Below are positions 1 to 7,303 of a stretch of 64,000 nt of DNA, one piece after another. Each line of letters opens with the position of its first letter. Position 1 is the stretch's first letter. A model generated the notes under the pieces. The model was given only the letters and a program-made list of their open reading frames with translations. It made no database searches and was not told where the DNA came from. Source of the stretch: Ketobacter sp963922875. Lineage in GTDB: Bacteria > Pseudomonadota > Gammaproteobacteria > Pseudomonadales > Ketobacteraceae. The position numbers were made by a program, and so were the translations under genes. The stretch covers positions 1 through 64,000 of the forward strand of contig CAWUJH010000011.1 of NCBI GenBank assembly GCA_963922875.1, in the 5' to 3' direction.

Positions 1-330
1 AACGACTTCTGGTACATCTCTTCAGCTCGCTCAAGTTCGCCCCGGGTCTGATATAAGTTTCCGAGGTTGTGATATGTACGCACCATGCTTTCTTTTTGAC
101 CCAAAGCCTCGTTAATAACTAGGGACTTCTCGAACATTTCTTCAGCGCGCTCAAGTTCGCCCCGGGTCTGATATAGGATTCCGAGGTTGCCGTACTGATT
201 CGCCATACCTTCTTTTCGACCCAGCGCCTCGTTAATCGCTAAGGACTTCTGGTGCATCTCTTCAGCTCGCTCAAGTTCGCCCCGGGTCTGATATAGGTTT
301 CCGAGGTTACCATATGCGATTGCTTTATCC
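1..330 (-). repeat. Tandem 120-bp repeats encoding TPR units
   Basis: Segments beginning near 1, 121 and 241 align base for base with an exact 120-bp period. A block of about 30 bases around 31-60, 151-180 and 271-300 is nearly identical in all three. Each unit encodes one 40-residue TPR. The DNA-level identity goes beyond what protein constraint needs, so the units look recently duplicated or homogenised. The array probably continues past the left edge. Confidence 0.85.
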
Positions 331-1217
331 GATACACTTTCACTTGAATTACAAAGCGATAACCATTTTTCCATCGCAACTTGTGCCGAATCTAGGTCAC
401 CCGTGCGATCAAAAAACTCATATGCGAGAGACAACACTTGAAGACTACTGGTGTCAACTAATAGCTTTGAAAATTTCTGGCGAGCAAATTCGATTTTCCC
501 TTCTTTTGATAAGGCCGCCGCATCTTCTGCAATTGTTAATTGCAGAAGTTCGATTTTTAAAAGAGCCTGATTCTCGGCATCACGCGCGACTTCCGCTTCC
601 TTTTCCTTCAGAGCAATTTGACGTTTAGCCTTCTCTACCTCTTCTAATGCATCCAAGGGAAGGACAACAAAGTTTTTTTGTTTTTCGGCTTCAGGCAAGT
701 CTCCTTTTGCAAAGGCACGAAGGTGAGTATCCACTTCTCTGATAAAAGACTTCTGATCCTCAAAATAGTGATAAAGAACCTTCCTAGTTTCTTCAAGCTG
801 CTTTCGAAAATTGATAACTTTCTGAAGTTGAGGGCCAGGATCAGCTTCTGAGACAGCATCTACGCGTTTAAAGAACACGAATATTTCTGGCTTGCCGTCT
901 TTCTTCCAACGTTCAAGAGCGCGATGAAACTCTTCTTCAGTGTAAGAAGAGTAAGGCTCTGCATCAGGTGCAGCTTGGCCCCAGCGCCTGTGCATAGCTA
1001 ATATGAACACGTCACATTTGTCGATTTCTTCGTTGATCACACTTTGATTCCGACGTCCAGTTAATGCCAAGGTGCCTTCCCAACCCAGAGGTTTAAACTC
1101 AACATTAGCTCCATCACCGAAGCCAACATTCAATTGTTCAACCGCTTGCTTAAAATACTTACGTTCATTTGAAAGATCACTGGGTGAAGCGATAAATACA
1201 GATATTGGTCTTTTCAT
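1..1217 (-). CDS. DUF4062-like / TPR repeat protein, C-terminus off the left edge
   Basis: The reading frame starts at ATG 1217-1215 and stays open to the window edge (405 codons seen). Residues about 4-110 show the pattern of the DUF4062-like family: a strand followed by IASPSDLSNER, then a GWE motif, a CDVFILAMHRRWG strand, YSSYTEEEF and a PEIFVFF strand. A helical linker (about 120-290) leads into tetratricopeptide repeats from about residue 300, with the recurring motif NLGNLYQTRGELERAEEM. At least three repeats are visible and more must lie outside. DUF4062 and related TIR-like domains often sit at the N-terminus of NACHT or TPR proteins of bacterial conflict systems; that role is inferred here. 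Two small minus-strand genes lie upstream after a 280-bp gap. The domain assignment is by pattern and fairly confident; the function is not. Confidence 0.75.
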   Translation of the reverse strand, partial: MKRPISVFIASPSDLSNERKYFKQAVEQLNVGFGDGANVEFKPLGWEGTLALTGRRNQSVINEEIDKCDVFILAMHRRWGQAAPDAEPYSSYTEEEFHRALERWKKDGKPEIFVFFKRVDAVSEADPGPQLQKVINFRKQLEETRKVLYHYFEDQKSFIREVDTHLRAFAKGDLPEAEKQKNFVVLPLDALEEVEKAKRQIALKEKEAEVARDAENQALLKIELLQLTIAEDAAALSKEGKIEFARQKFSKLLVDTSSLQVLSLAYEFFDRTGDLDSAQVAMEKWLSLCNSSESVSDKAIAYGNLGNLYQTRGELERAEEMHQKSLAINEALGRKEGMANQYGNLGILYQTRGELERAEEMFEKSLVINEALGQKESMVRTYHNLGNLYQTRGELERAEEMYQKS

Positions 1218-1497
1218 GCTGAATCCAGTTTTTCCAAGTTAAATTTTATGTTGGGTCATCTAAATCCCAATTCTAAACACACCGAATTTAGACGGTACGC
1301 TAACGCAATTATTTTGGTCAGTGCGTAACAAAGCCCTTTGGCAGACAAAATGAGTGCAACGAAACTGCTAACTGGCAGTGCGGAGCGACTGAGTTATCAG
1401 AAGGTGTCAACTAAATCGGGGCAAGTTTATAACATCGTTTGTATCGCTTTCTTTGTCTCCTTAAACAGTTTCTTCAAACTGATACTAAGCGCTTTAA

Positions 1498-1902
1498 CTA
1501 TTTAACCTGAGGTAAGTCGCCTGGTGGCAGCCCCACTACAGCAGCGTCTGCACGAAAAATTAGAGGCACTATTTGAGAGTTTGCAAACATAGTTTTTGGC
1601 CTGCCCCAATGGATTGTATATATTTTGTTTCCAGGGGATTGCCCCCATTCAGTCGTCCGGGGGCTACCATTTCCAGTATACAAAAATATCCAATCCCCCG
1701 GATTAACAAGACCGTCACCAAACCAATACAAATTATCTCGAATCGGGGTAGCGAATCCGTTAGGTCCTGCATATCCAACCATGACACCATATTGTCCCAA
1801 GTTTAGTTGTTCGTTAACCTGTATTGGAATTCTTTCAGAGTTTGGTATAGCTCGATCAGCAACAGGGTGAAGTAGCAGTTCTTTTAGATCTGCAACTATC
1901 AT
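1498..1902 (-). CDS. Hypothetical protein, 134 aa
   Basis: The start ATG (1902-1900) overlaps the TGA of the upstream gene by 4 bp, so the two genes are almost certainly co-transcribed and translationally coupled. No signal peptide or membrane segment is visible. The middle is rich in Gly, Pro and aromatic residues (YGVMVGYAGPNGF, WFGDGLVNPGDWIFLYTGNG), suggesting a small all-beta domain. I recognise no family. The tight coupling to a coiled-coil membrane protein suggests that the two act together. The reading frame is well supported by the overlap; the function is unknown. Confidence 0.65.
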   Translation of the reverse strand: MIVADLKELLLHPVADRAIPNSERIPIQVNEQLNLGQYGVMVGYAGPNGFATPIRDNLYWFGDGLVNPGDWIFLYTGNGSPRTTEWGQSPGNKIYTIHWGRPKTMFANSQIVPLIFRADAAVVGLPPGDLPQVK

Positions 1903-2411
1903 TTGTCACCTCTCTTTGGAGCTGACGCCCAACTAAAGATAATAAGTATTGCACCAATAACTAGGCATGACACACCATAAGCAAGTGATTCCATTTTTAT
2001 TAGTTGCACGCCTGTGCCAAGTAGAATTGACCCAATCGCAATACCTATGTTTTTAAGGTGTCTTGAAGATCTGAAAGACTCTATTCTTTCGCCTAAAATA
2101 GCAGATTTGATTTTTTCACTTGTAAGTTCTTGAGTAAGACGCTCATTTTTTTCTCTCTGCTCATTAAGCTCTACTTTCGTTTGATCTAACTCCACTGACA
2201 TTTGTGAAGTGGCACCTGCAATTAGAGTTGATGCCACTTCACCTCCAAATGCTCTTGAATTTGTCGCTGCAAGACCAGTAATAGCATTGGTCATTGGTCG
2301 GCCAACTTGCTGAGAAGAAATGCAATCTTCACTCACCTCAGCTGTAACCTGAGATCCATCTGATCCAGACACGTGAGGCTCTGGTACTTTATTCACCGCT
2401 TCAGAATTCAA
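1899..2411 (-). CDS. Coiled-coil protein with two C-terminal membrane helices
   Basis: The protein has about 170 residues. The N-terminal third is polar and low in complexity. A charged heptad-like segment (MSVELDQTKVELNEQREKN and onward, about residues 70-115) is a likely coiled coil. Two adjacent hydrophobic helices follow near the C-terminus (NIGIAIGSILLGTGVQLI and YGVSCLVIGAILIIF), ending in a short basic tail. No ATG lies near the 5' end. A TTG at 2411 sits 8 bases after a GGAGG, so I chose it; the frame also opens at a TTG at 2426. The stop overlaps the next gene's ATG. The layout is typical of small membrane partners in accessory operons, but no family is recognised. Confidence 0.6.
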   Translation of the reverse strand: MNSEAVNKVPEPHVSGSDGSQVTAEVSEDCISSQQVGRPMTNAITGLAATNSRAFGGEVASTLIAGATSQMSVELDQTKVELNEQREKNERLTQELTSEKIKSAILGERIESFRSSRHLKNIGIAIGSILLGTGVQLIKMESLAYGVSCLVIGAILIIFSWASAPKRGDK

Positions 2412-2610
2412 CTCGTCATCCTCCAAATGCCAAAACTAAACGTAGCGTTTCGATTCTGATTCTTCCTAAAATTTATATCAAAGATATAAAGCGACATACC
2501 CCCCAACATCCAAGAAATATCAGCTCAACGCCCTAATATTTAATACATACCGACACAAAACCCCACCGAATCCACCACTACATCGCTGGCAAACCAATAC
2601 TTTTTTCTTC

Positions 2611-2643
2611 CAAAAAAAAAGCGGCAGCAAAGCTACCGCTTTT
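2611..2643 (-). terminator. Rho-independent terminator of the nrdJ operon
   Basis: On the minus strand an 8-bp stem (one mismatch) with a 3-base loop is followed by nine T residues (the A-run at 2612-2620). It lies 27 bp past the nrdJb stop codon and ends the nrdJa-nrdJb transcript. Confidence 0.85.
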
Positions 2644-2669
2644 CAGCGTTACTCATTCACGCGCTATGC

Positions 2670-3356
2670 TCAGCCGCACTTAGAGTCTCCGCAATTCAAA
2701 CAGGTCATGCAGCCTTCCATATACACTACGGCTTTGGTGCTGCATTTGCCGCATAAGCTGGCCCCTGTAGGGAATCCACCATCTTGCTCATGCGACACTT
2801 CAGGCTTTTTTGCCTGGGCTTTTAGCTCCTGTTTTTTCTTTTCGATAAAGGCCAGTTGATGTTCGTCGAGGTCACTTTTAATCATGCCGATAATGCGCAT
2901 GTGGTTCTCGATGGCATCACCGATTTCCGCTACTAGCGAGGGCATAAATTTGCCGCCCTTTTTAAAGTAGCCGCCTTTCGGATCGAATACCGCTTTCAGC
3001 TCTTCCACTAAAAAGGTGCAGTCGCCACCTTTGCGGAATACCGCTGAAATTACCCGAGTTAAGGCCAGTACCCATTGAAAGTTCTCCATATTTTTGGAGT
3101 TGATAAACACTTCAAAGGGGCGGCGCTGTTCGTGCTCGGTACCTTCATTCAAAATGATATCGTTAATCGTGATATATAAAGCATGATCCGATAACGGTGT
3201 TTTGATTTTGTAGGTAGAGCCCAACAACATTTCGGGGCGCTCGACACTTTCGTGCATGTGCACCACGTTGTCTTCGGGCTTTACTGGCTCAGCCTGTGGC
3301 TGGCTAGCTTTTACTACTTCATATCCAACGATTTTGGATTTGATTTCTTTAGCCAT
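2670..3356 (-). CDS. nrdJb: Class II ribonucleotide reductase, small C-terminal subunit NrdJb
   Basis: At 228 residues it matches the usual length of NrdJb in the split adenosylcobalamin-dependent reductase of Pseudomonas. Residues about 40-150 correspond to the TSCPD-type domain. The C-terminal 30 residues carry CGKC, CMTC and a terminal CGDSKCG. In the family, this tail supplies the cysteine pair that re-reduces the active site of NrdJa. It lies 34 bp downstream of nrdJa and ahead of a clear terminator, so the two form an operon. The product is needed for dNTP synthesis with or without oxygen when cobalamin is available. Confident. Confidence 0.93.
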   Translation of the reverse strand: MAKEIKSKIVGYEVVKASQPQAEPVKPEDNVVHMHESVERPEMLLGSTYKIKTPLSDHALYITINDIILNEGTEHEQRRPFEVFINSKNMENFQWVLALTRVISAVFRKGGDCTFLVEELKAVFDPKGGYFKKGGKFMPSLVAEIGDAIENHMRIIGMIKSDLDEHQLAFIEKKKQELKAQAKKPEVSHEQDGGFPTGASLCGKCSTKAVVYMEGCMTCLNCGDSKCG

Positions 3357-3390
3357 GTTTATTTACCTGAATTCTCTTCGTCGTAGTCCA

Positions 3391-6300
3391 TTAAAGTTTG
3401 CCGTAGTAGCCTTCTTTCAAGGCATCGTAGAGGTTGGCGGCACTGTGTACATCGCCGTCGTACGTAATCTCTTCGTTACCTTTGGCTTCTACCACGGTGC
3501 CGTCTTCCAGGGTGAAGCGGTATGTGGTGGCTTCAATGTCCTTCTCTTTAACCAGCACCCCCTGGAACGCTTCTGGGTTGAAGCGGAAGGTGGTGCAACC
3601 TTTTAGCCCTTTGCGATACGCGTACAAGTAGATGTCCTTAAACTTATCATACTCAAACTCGGTAGGCACGTTTATAGTCTTAGAAATTGACGAGTCTACC
3701 CACTTCTGGGCGGCCGCCTGAATATCCACGTGCTGCTCTGGGGCGACGTTGTCGGTAGCGGTAAAATACTCGGGCAACATCTGGTCTGGGTCTTCGCTGA
3801 ATGGCATGGCATCGGCGTTGATCAGTTCCCGGTAGGCGAGCAATTCGTAAGAGAACACATCTACTTTCTCTTTCGATTTACGCCCTTCCCGAATAATGTT
3901 CCGACAGTAGTGGTGGGCAAAGCTCGGCTCTATTCCGTTACTGGCATTGTTGGCCACAGACAAGGAGATAGTGCCGGTGGGTGCAATGGAGGAATGGTGG
4001 GTAAAGCGGCTGCCCACTTGCGCCAGCTTTTCTACCAGTTCCGGTTCGGCTTCGGCAATGCGTTGCATGTAGCGGCTGTACTTGGCGTGTAGTACTTTAC
4101 CTTTTATTTTACTACCCACTTTGTAGCCATCTTTTTTCATTTCCGGGCGCTTACGCAACATGGCGCCGTCCACCACAAATTCTTGCTCCATGATGGGGGC
4201 TGGGCCTTTTTCTTCAGCCAGGGCCAGGCCGGTTTGCCAGCCGCTAATGGCCATGGCTTTGGCCACTTCTTCAGTGAATTCCACAGAGTCGGTGGAGCCG
4301 TATTTCATGCGCAACATGGTGAGGGTGGAGCCCAAGCCCAAAAAGCCCATGCCGTGGCGGCGTTTGTGGGTGATTTCGTGGCGTTGTTTTTCCAGTGGCA
4401 AGCCGTTGATCTCTACCACGTTGTCCAGCATCCGGGTGAAGACAGCTACCACTTCTTTGTACTCAGCCCAATCGAAAGTAGCTTTCTCGGTGAAGGGGTT
4501 GCGCACAAAGCGGGTCAGGTTAACGGAACCCAACAGGCAGCTGCCGTATTCGGGCAGGGGTTGTTCGCCACAGTTATGGGCGTGCAAGCCGTTGGCGTCG
4601 AAAGTGTTGATACCCGGTACTTGAACGTCGAACACATCAGCGCTGCCCGCAGGAGTGATGCTGCTAACCCGAGCGGTAAAACGCTCACGATTGAGCTGGC
4701 GTTGATAGTTGCTGACTAACTGTTCCAAGCGACTGGATTTGTCGGTGTCGGCAAAGCCAATGATGGATTGAAACCGCAGTAAGTTTTCGCCACTGATCAC
4801 AAGTTCGTGTTGTGCTTTGGTGGCGTAAGCTTGCTGGCCGCCTTTACCATTGGGCAGTACAGATTGACCCGCTGGGCGACGGTTCTGATACAACTTACTG
4901 GCAACCCCTAAGCGTAATAACATGCGCTGTGTGGCTTGCAAACGGGGTAAGTCGGATTGCGCCAACCGTACGCTCACACCTTTTTCCTGGCTGCCTTGAA
5001 CGGAGCCATCGGCATCGAACAGGCCGCGCAAAAAGCCTTTGTAGCAGTCGCTTGAGGATTGTTCCAAAGCACTGGAAATACATTTGTTGCCCGGTTCCAT
5101 GCCCACTTCGGTGGCCAGTTGCTTGATGGCTGCCAGCGATAAGCGATATTCACCCCGCCCAGGAACGGCTTGCCAGCCGTTGAAATCGGCACGGTGGGGT
5201 AAGCTTTCGGCGGCTTTTAAAGCCGTCGCCATAACCGCTTGTACACCGGCAGAGGTGCCTGCGATATCGCCATTGGCGACAGCGGCGGTTTGCCAAACGG
5301 ATAACACGGCCTTGTCAGTTTTCAAGGTGCCATCGCCTACTAACAGGCCCAGCAGGTAGCCTTGGTCTTCGTTGTAGTTACCGGCCCATTGGGCGTTGCT
5401 GCGGTGGTCGTTCAACAACACACGGTCACCGGGCTTGAGTTCGCCCGCTGCACACCATTCAGTGTCGGTTTTATAGCGGGTAAAACCCGTTACGCGACGA
5501 ACACGGTGATCGGCGGTTAAGCGTAACTGGTAGCCTTCTTGGGTGGCCAAGGTAACGATGTCTTTGGTAGCGGTTTTGAAAAAGCCTTCTTCACCACTGG
5601 CGTGATCCTGGCCATCGATACGGGCCATAAAGGGCTGACCAATTAGGTCGCTCACTTGTCGAGGGCCTTGGGCGGTTTGCACCCAGGTATCGGCAGTGAC
5701 ACAGGGATTCGTAGCCCGGATATTTTCGCAGAACCAGTTATTATTCATCTCGTTCACTTTGTCGATCAGAATAAAGCCGGGCTCGGCGAAGTCGTAGGTT
5801 GAAGACATAATGGCTTGCCAGATAACACGCGCGGCTTTGTAGCCATAAATTTTGCAGGCCACTAAACCTTTGTCATTGACGATGTAACCGTCATTGGCGG
5901 GCCAGTCACGCCAGACCACTTTCTCTGGATCGTTTAAGTCCAGTTTGGTGGCTTCTGGGCTATTGCTCTTGATGGGGAACACCAGGGCCCATTGTTCGTC
6001 TTTCACCACTGCGTTAATGAACTCTTCACTGATCAGCAAAGACAGGTTGAATTGGCGCAGGCGGCCATCTTCCCGTTTGGCTTCCACGAATTCCAAAACG
6101 TCGGGGTGGGAAACGTCGAACGTGGCCATCTGTGCGCCACGTCGACCTCCCGCTGAGGAGACGGTAAAACAGGTGCGGTCAAAGATATCCATAAAGGACA
6201 GCGGGCCAGAGGTTTTGGCACCGGCACCTGAAACGTAAGCACCGCGAGGGCGCAACGTCGAAAATTCATAGCCTATGCCGCAACCCGCTTTAAGGGTGAG

Positions 6301-6678
6301 GCCAGCTTCGTAGTTCTTTTCCAGGATTCCCGCCATGGTGTCGTGCACAGTACCGGAGACGGTGCAGTTGATGGTGGAGGTATCCGCTTTATAAGCTTGA
6401 GCACCGGCATTGGAAAGAATGCGGCCAGCGGGTATGGCACCATGACGCAGTGCCCAGAGAAATTTGTCGTACCAGAGTGAACGCTTTTCTTCGTCCACTT
6501 CCACGTCTGCCAACGCGCGAGCGACTCGCTGAAAAGAATGATCAATGCTTGCATCAACAGGATTACCTTCGCTATCTTGCAGGCAATACTTTTGCCGCCA
6601 GATATCTTGCGAGGCTTCTTGCAGGGTAATTTCTTTTTCGTTCTGCTTCTCTACTGATTTATAAGATAGAGCGCTCAT
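3391..6678 (-). CDS. nrdJa: Class II (B12-dependent) ribonucleotide reductase NrdJa, intein-containing
   Basis: The precursor is 1095 residues, of which 377 are an intein, leaving about 718 residues of extein, the normal NrdJa size. The extein shows GRILSNAGA, the NCTVSG active-site cysteine (about residue 105), GCGIGYEF, and NP|CGEQPLPEYGSC, where C is the thiyl-radical cysteine and E the catalytic glutamate. The ATG at 6678 was chosen over the longer frame (to 6717) because AAGGTGG lies just upstream and the extra 13 residues are not family-like. It reduces ribonucleotides in the cytoplasm together with NrdJb. Activity depends on intein splicing. A candidate NrdR box pair lies about 200-245 bp upstream. 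Confidence 0.95.
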   Translation of the reverse strand: MSALSYKSVEKQNEKEITLQEASQDIWRQKYCLQDSEGNPVDASIDHSFQRVARALADVEVDEEKRSLWYDKFLWALRHGAIPAGRILSNAGAQAYKADTSTINCTVSGTVHDTMAGILEKNYEAGLTLKAGCGIGYEFSTLRPRGAYVSGAGAKTSGPLSFMDIFDRTCFTVSSAGGRRGAQMATFDVSHPDVLEFVEAKREDGRLRQFNLSLLISEEFINAVVKDEQWALVFPIKSNSPEATKLDLNDPEKVVWRDWPANDGYIVNDKGLVACKIYGYKAARVIWQAIMSSTYDFAEPGFILIDKVNEMNNNWFCENIRATNPCVTADTWVQTAQGPRQVSDLIGQPFMARIDGQDHASGEEGFFKTATKDIVTLATQEGYQLRLTADHRVRRVTGFTRYKTDTEWCAAGELKPGDRVLLNDHRSNAQWAGNYNEDQGYLLGLLVGDGTLKTDKAVLSVWQTAAVANGDIAGTSAGVQAVMATALKAAESLPHRADFNGWQAVPGRGEYRLSLAAIKQLATEVGMEPGNKCISSALEQSSSDCYKGFLRGLFDADGSVQGSQEKGVSVRLAQSDLPRLQATQRMLLRLGVASKLYQNRRPAGQSVLPNGKGGQQAYATKAQHELVISGENLLRFQSIIGFADTDKSSRLEQLVSNYQRQLNRERFTARVSSITPAGSADVFDVQVPGINTFDANGLHAHNCGEQPLPEYGSCLLGSVNLTRFVRNPFTEKATFDWAEYKEVVAVFTRMLDNVVEINGLPLEKQRHEITHKRRHGMGFLGLGSTLTMLRMKYGSTDSVEFTEEVAKAMAISGWQTGLALAEEKGPAPIMEQEFVVDGAMLRKRPEMKKDGYKVGSKIKGKVLHAKYSRYMQRIAEAEPELVEKLAQVGSRFTHHSSIAPTGTISLSVANNASNGIEPSFAHHYCRNIIREGRKSKEKVDVFSYELLAYRELINADAMPFSEDPDQMLPEYFTATDNVAPEQHVDIQAAAQKWVDSSISKTINVPTEFEYDKFKDIYLYAYRKGLKGCTTFRFNPEAFQGVLVKEKDIEATTYRFTLEDGTVVEAKGNEEITYDGDVHSAANLYDALKEGYYGKL
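4573..5703 (-). other. Intein with LAGLIDADG homing endonuclease, inside nrdJa
   Basis: The 377-residue insertion has the full class 1 intein signature. It starts with Cys (codon 5703-5701) directly after extein Asn-Pro. It has a TADH block B motif (residues 63-66), two dodecapeptides of the LAGLIDADG endonuclease (GYLLGLLVGDGTL at 115-127 and GFLRGLFDADGS at 223-234), and a C-terminal His-Asn followed by extein Cys (codon 4572-4570). The +1 Cys is the reductase's own radical cysteine. No frameshift or stop is seen, so both splicing and homing activity look intact. Boundaries were verified codon by codon. Confidence 0.95.
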
Positions 6679-7303
6679 TGCCACCTTCTTAAGTTTTCCC
6701 AAAATGAATCCATACATGACCTGAAGCCATGAGCCTAAAGTTGATTAATTAATGTACTAAAAAGAAAGAACATCGGAGCCTGAGTGGCCCTTTTGGGTTG
6801 GTTTATGCGCTGAGCCGTGCTCTTTATACTCCCCTGCACGGTACGGTGTCTGTTGTTTTCCAAAAACAGGGAAAACACGCTATATCCGCTTTTCTCATGC
6901 CTCCAACCACTACATCTTGTGGTTTCAGAAAATATTCTAGCGCGGAATGAGAGTTTAACAAGCTATAAAATTAAAAAACTTCACGCTTCGTCAACAGGCT
7001 GTCATAAAGTTCCGGTCCACCATTTGTTTACTTGCGGGGCTGGCGCGACTTAAACAGTTAGTGCCTCCTCATTCCTCAGAAAAAAAATATTTTTCTTGAA
7101 TTGAGTCACACTTTTATTTTTGAAAGAATGGCTTTGGTTTTTGCTGTAAGTACCGGAAAAAACGATTAAATAACGCACAAAAACCCTAGAAAAATAACGC
7201 CTACAGAATGCGACGTTGCGATTTTTTCACACCAGGCGTAACGTAAAAAAAACCACAACAAGAACTGATCAAAAAGGCATCAAGACAGGAGTCTACTCAT
7301 TCC
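6679..7303. other. Divergent intergenic region between nrdJa and acs (625 bp)
   Basis: The region holds the promoters of nrdJa (leftward) and acs (rightward). A minus-strand CAGACA-18-TATAAA pair near 6824-6853 is a weak candidate for the nrdJa promoter. The half near acs (7080-7260) is A/T-rich with several A-tracts. A 78-codon plus-strand frame at 6817-7053 has no family-like features and is not called as a gene. No riboswitch was recognised; in particular, I saw no cobalamin element. Confidence 0.5.
6875..6922 (-). promoter_or_regulatory. Candidate NrdR box pair upstream of nrdJa
   Basis: Box 2 (6907-6922) is a 16-bp element with CCAC/GTGG arms that agrees with the NrdR consensus (acaCwAtATaTwGtgt) at about 12-13 positions. 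Box 1 (6875-6890) is weaker, about 9-10 matches, but keeps the ACAC arm and the TATAT core. Their starts are exactly 32 bp apart, about three helical turns, which is the spacing known for paired NrdR boxes. NrdR is the usual repressor of ribonucleotide reductase genes. Confidence 0.6.

Noticed and set aside
1..330. CRISPR array
   Set aside because: The 120-bp periodicity is coding, with no spacer-repeat alternation and an open TPR frame through it.
1320..1400. attC-like integron recombination site in the gap between the accessory genes
   Set aside because: A GCGTAACAAAGCC start looks attC-like, but no complementary right arm with a GTTRRRY box at a fitting distance was found, and no integrase is present.
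6817..7053. 78-codon plus-strand frame in the nrdJa-acs gap
   Set aside because: No RBS, no family-like sequence, and it covers the likely NrdR boxes and nrdJa promoter.
7125..7145. Sigma-54-like element upstream of acs
   Set aside because: TGGC and TTGC are present, but the GG-to-GC offset is 13 rather than 12 bp, a spacing known to abolish sigma-54 promoters.
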